A stretch of DNA of 64,000 nucleotides. It comes from Flammeovirgaceae bacterium UBA7330 (GTDB lineage Bacteria; Bacteroidota; Bacteroidia; Cytophagales; Cyclobacteriaceae). The DNA is taken from assembly GCA_002471275.1 (NCBI GenBank), contig DKPQ01000006.1:62001-126000 (forward strand), read 5' to 3'. A program made the position numbers and the translations under genes. Position 1 is the stretch's first letter. The number at the start of each line of letters is the position of its first letter. The notes below the pieces were generated by a model. The model did not search any database. It saw only the letters and a list, made by a program, of their open reading frames with translations, and was not told where the DNA came from. Shown in pieces: positions 63,940 to 64,000 of this stretch.

Positions 63940-64000
63940 TCACTCCGACATATCTACTGTAAAAGGCCATCCGGTAAACTGGGCAGCCTTACCTGTGGTC
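63940..64000 (-). CDS. Possible C-terminal end of a gene entering from beyond the window
   Basis: A minus-strand frame is open from base 64000 to a TGA at 63940-63942 and reads TTGKAAQFTGWPFTVDMSE, with ordinary codon use. At 19 residues it is too short to identify, and chance is possible. Confidence 0.3.
   Translation of the reverse strand, partial: TTGKAAQFTGWPFTVDMSE

Noticed and set aside
1..64000. Search for IS elements, integrases, att sites or phage genes
   Set aside because: No transposase, integrase or phage-like reading frame was found on either strand; the region appears to be chromosomal core and accessory without recent mobile insertion.

Overview
The window comes from a member of the Bacteroidota, most likely the Cytophagales (marine gliding relatives such as Fulvivirga, Reichenbachiella or Roseivirga). 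The evidence is two SusC/SusD outer-membrane pairs, an ECF sigma/FecR pair feeding a SusC with an STN domain, PorP/SprF and type B sorting-domain proteins of the type IX secretion system (T9SS), many PAS kinases, SiaB/SiaC proteins, and several matches to the Bacteroidota -7 promoter TAnnTTTG. No phage, IS element, CRISPR array or rRNA is visible. The genus is an inference; no sequence search could be run.

Layout. (1) 1-7.4 kb, minus strand: a SusC/SusD pair followed by two tandem amidase-signature enzymes, the second cut by the window edge. The SusC leader holds two copies of a hairpin/pseudoknot-like element. (2) 7.9-15.1 kb, minus: ECF sigma factor, FecR anti-sigma, STN-type SusC and SusD, a classic trans-envelope-regulated uptake system ending in a clear terminator. 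(3) 15.8-16.1 kb: tRNA-Glu with terminator, then a possible multi-stem RNA. (4) 16.2-21.6 kb, plus: a tightly packed RND efflux operon (MFP, RND pump, TolC). (5) 21.7-24.3 kb: secreted TIM-barrel isomerase-like protein, convergent with a lipoprotein sulfatase. (6) 24.5-48.2 kb, mostly plus: a signalling island with a four-EF-hand protein, CheR, several CheY-like receivers, a membrane NIT-HAMP-PAS-HPt-ATPase kinase resembling CheA, CheX, an intact SpoIIE-type phosphatase, a fused pseudo-receiver/pseudo-phosphatase, kinases of several classes, two NarL-type regulators, SiaC and SiaB, and a secreted TPR-CHAT protein. (7) 48.3-56.7 kb, minus: a T9SS operon encoding a 1297-residue beta-repeat surface protein, a type B sorted protein, PorP/SprF, and a TPR/propeller/OmpA/LysM protein. 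(8) 56.9-61.3 kb, minus: an ATP-grasp ligase, an unrecognised 669-residue protein with a Cys/His/Asn signature, and an alanine racemase, overlapping or closely spaced. (9) 61.5-64 kb, minus: a small secreted protein and the translational GTPase TypA/BipA.

How it fits together. The signalling island has the methyltransferase, CheA-like kinase, CheY and CheX of a chemosensory array, but no receptor, CheW or intact CheB in the window. It also has phosphatase, switch-kinase and phosphoprotein components of a Sia-type partner-switching system without an SiaD diguanylate cyclase. I read it as a receptor-less hybrid of the two, possibly controlling attachment or surface behaviour, given the adhesin/T9SS operon alongside. 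The other unusual unit is the ATP-grasp / Cys-hydrolase-like / alanine racemase operon, which could make a small amide or peptide containing a D-amino acid. Both functional readings are inference.
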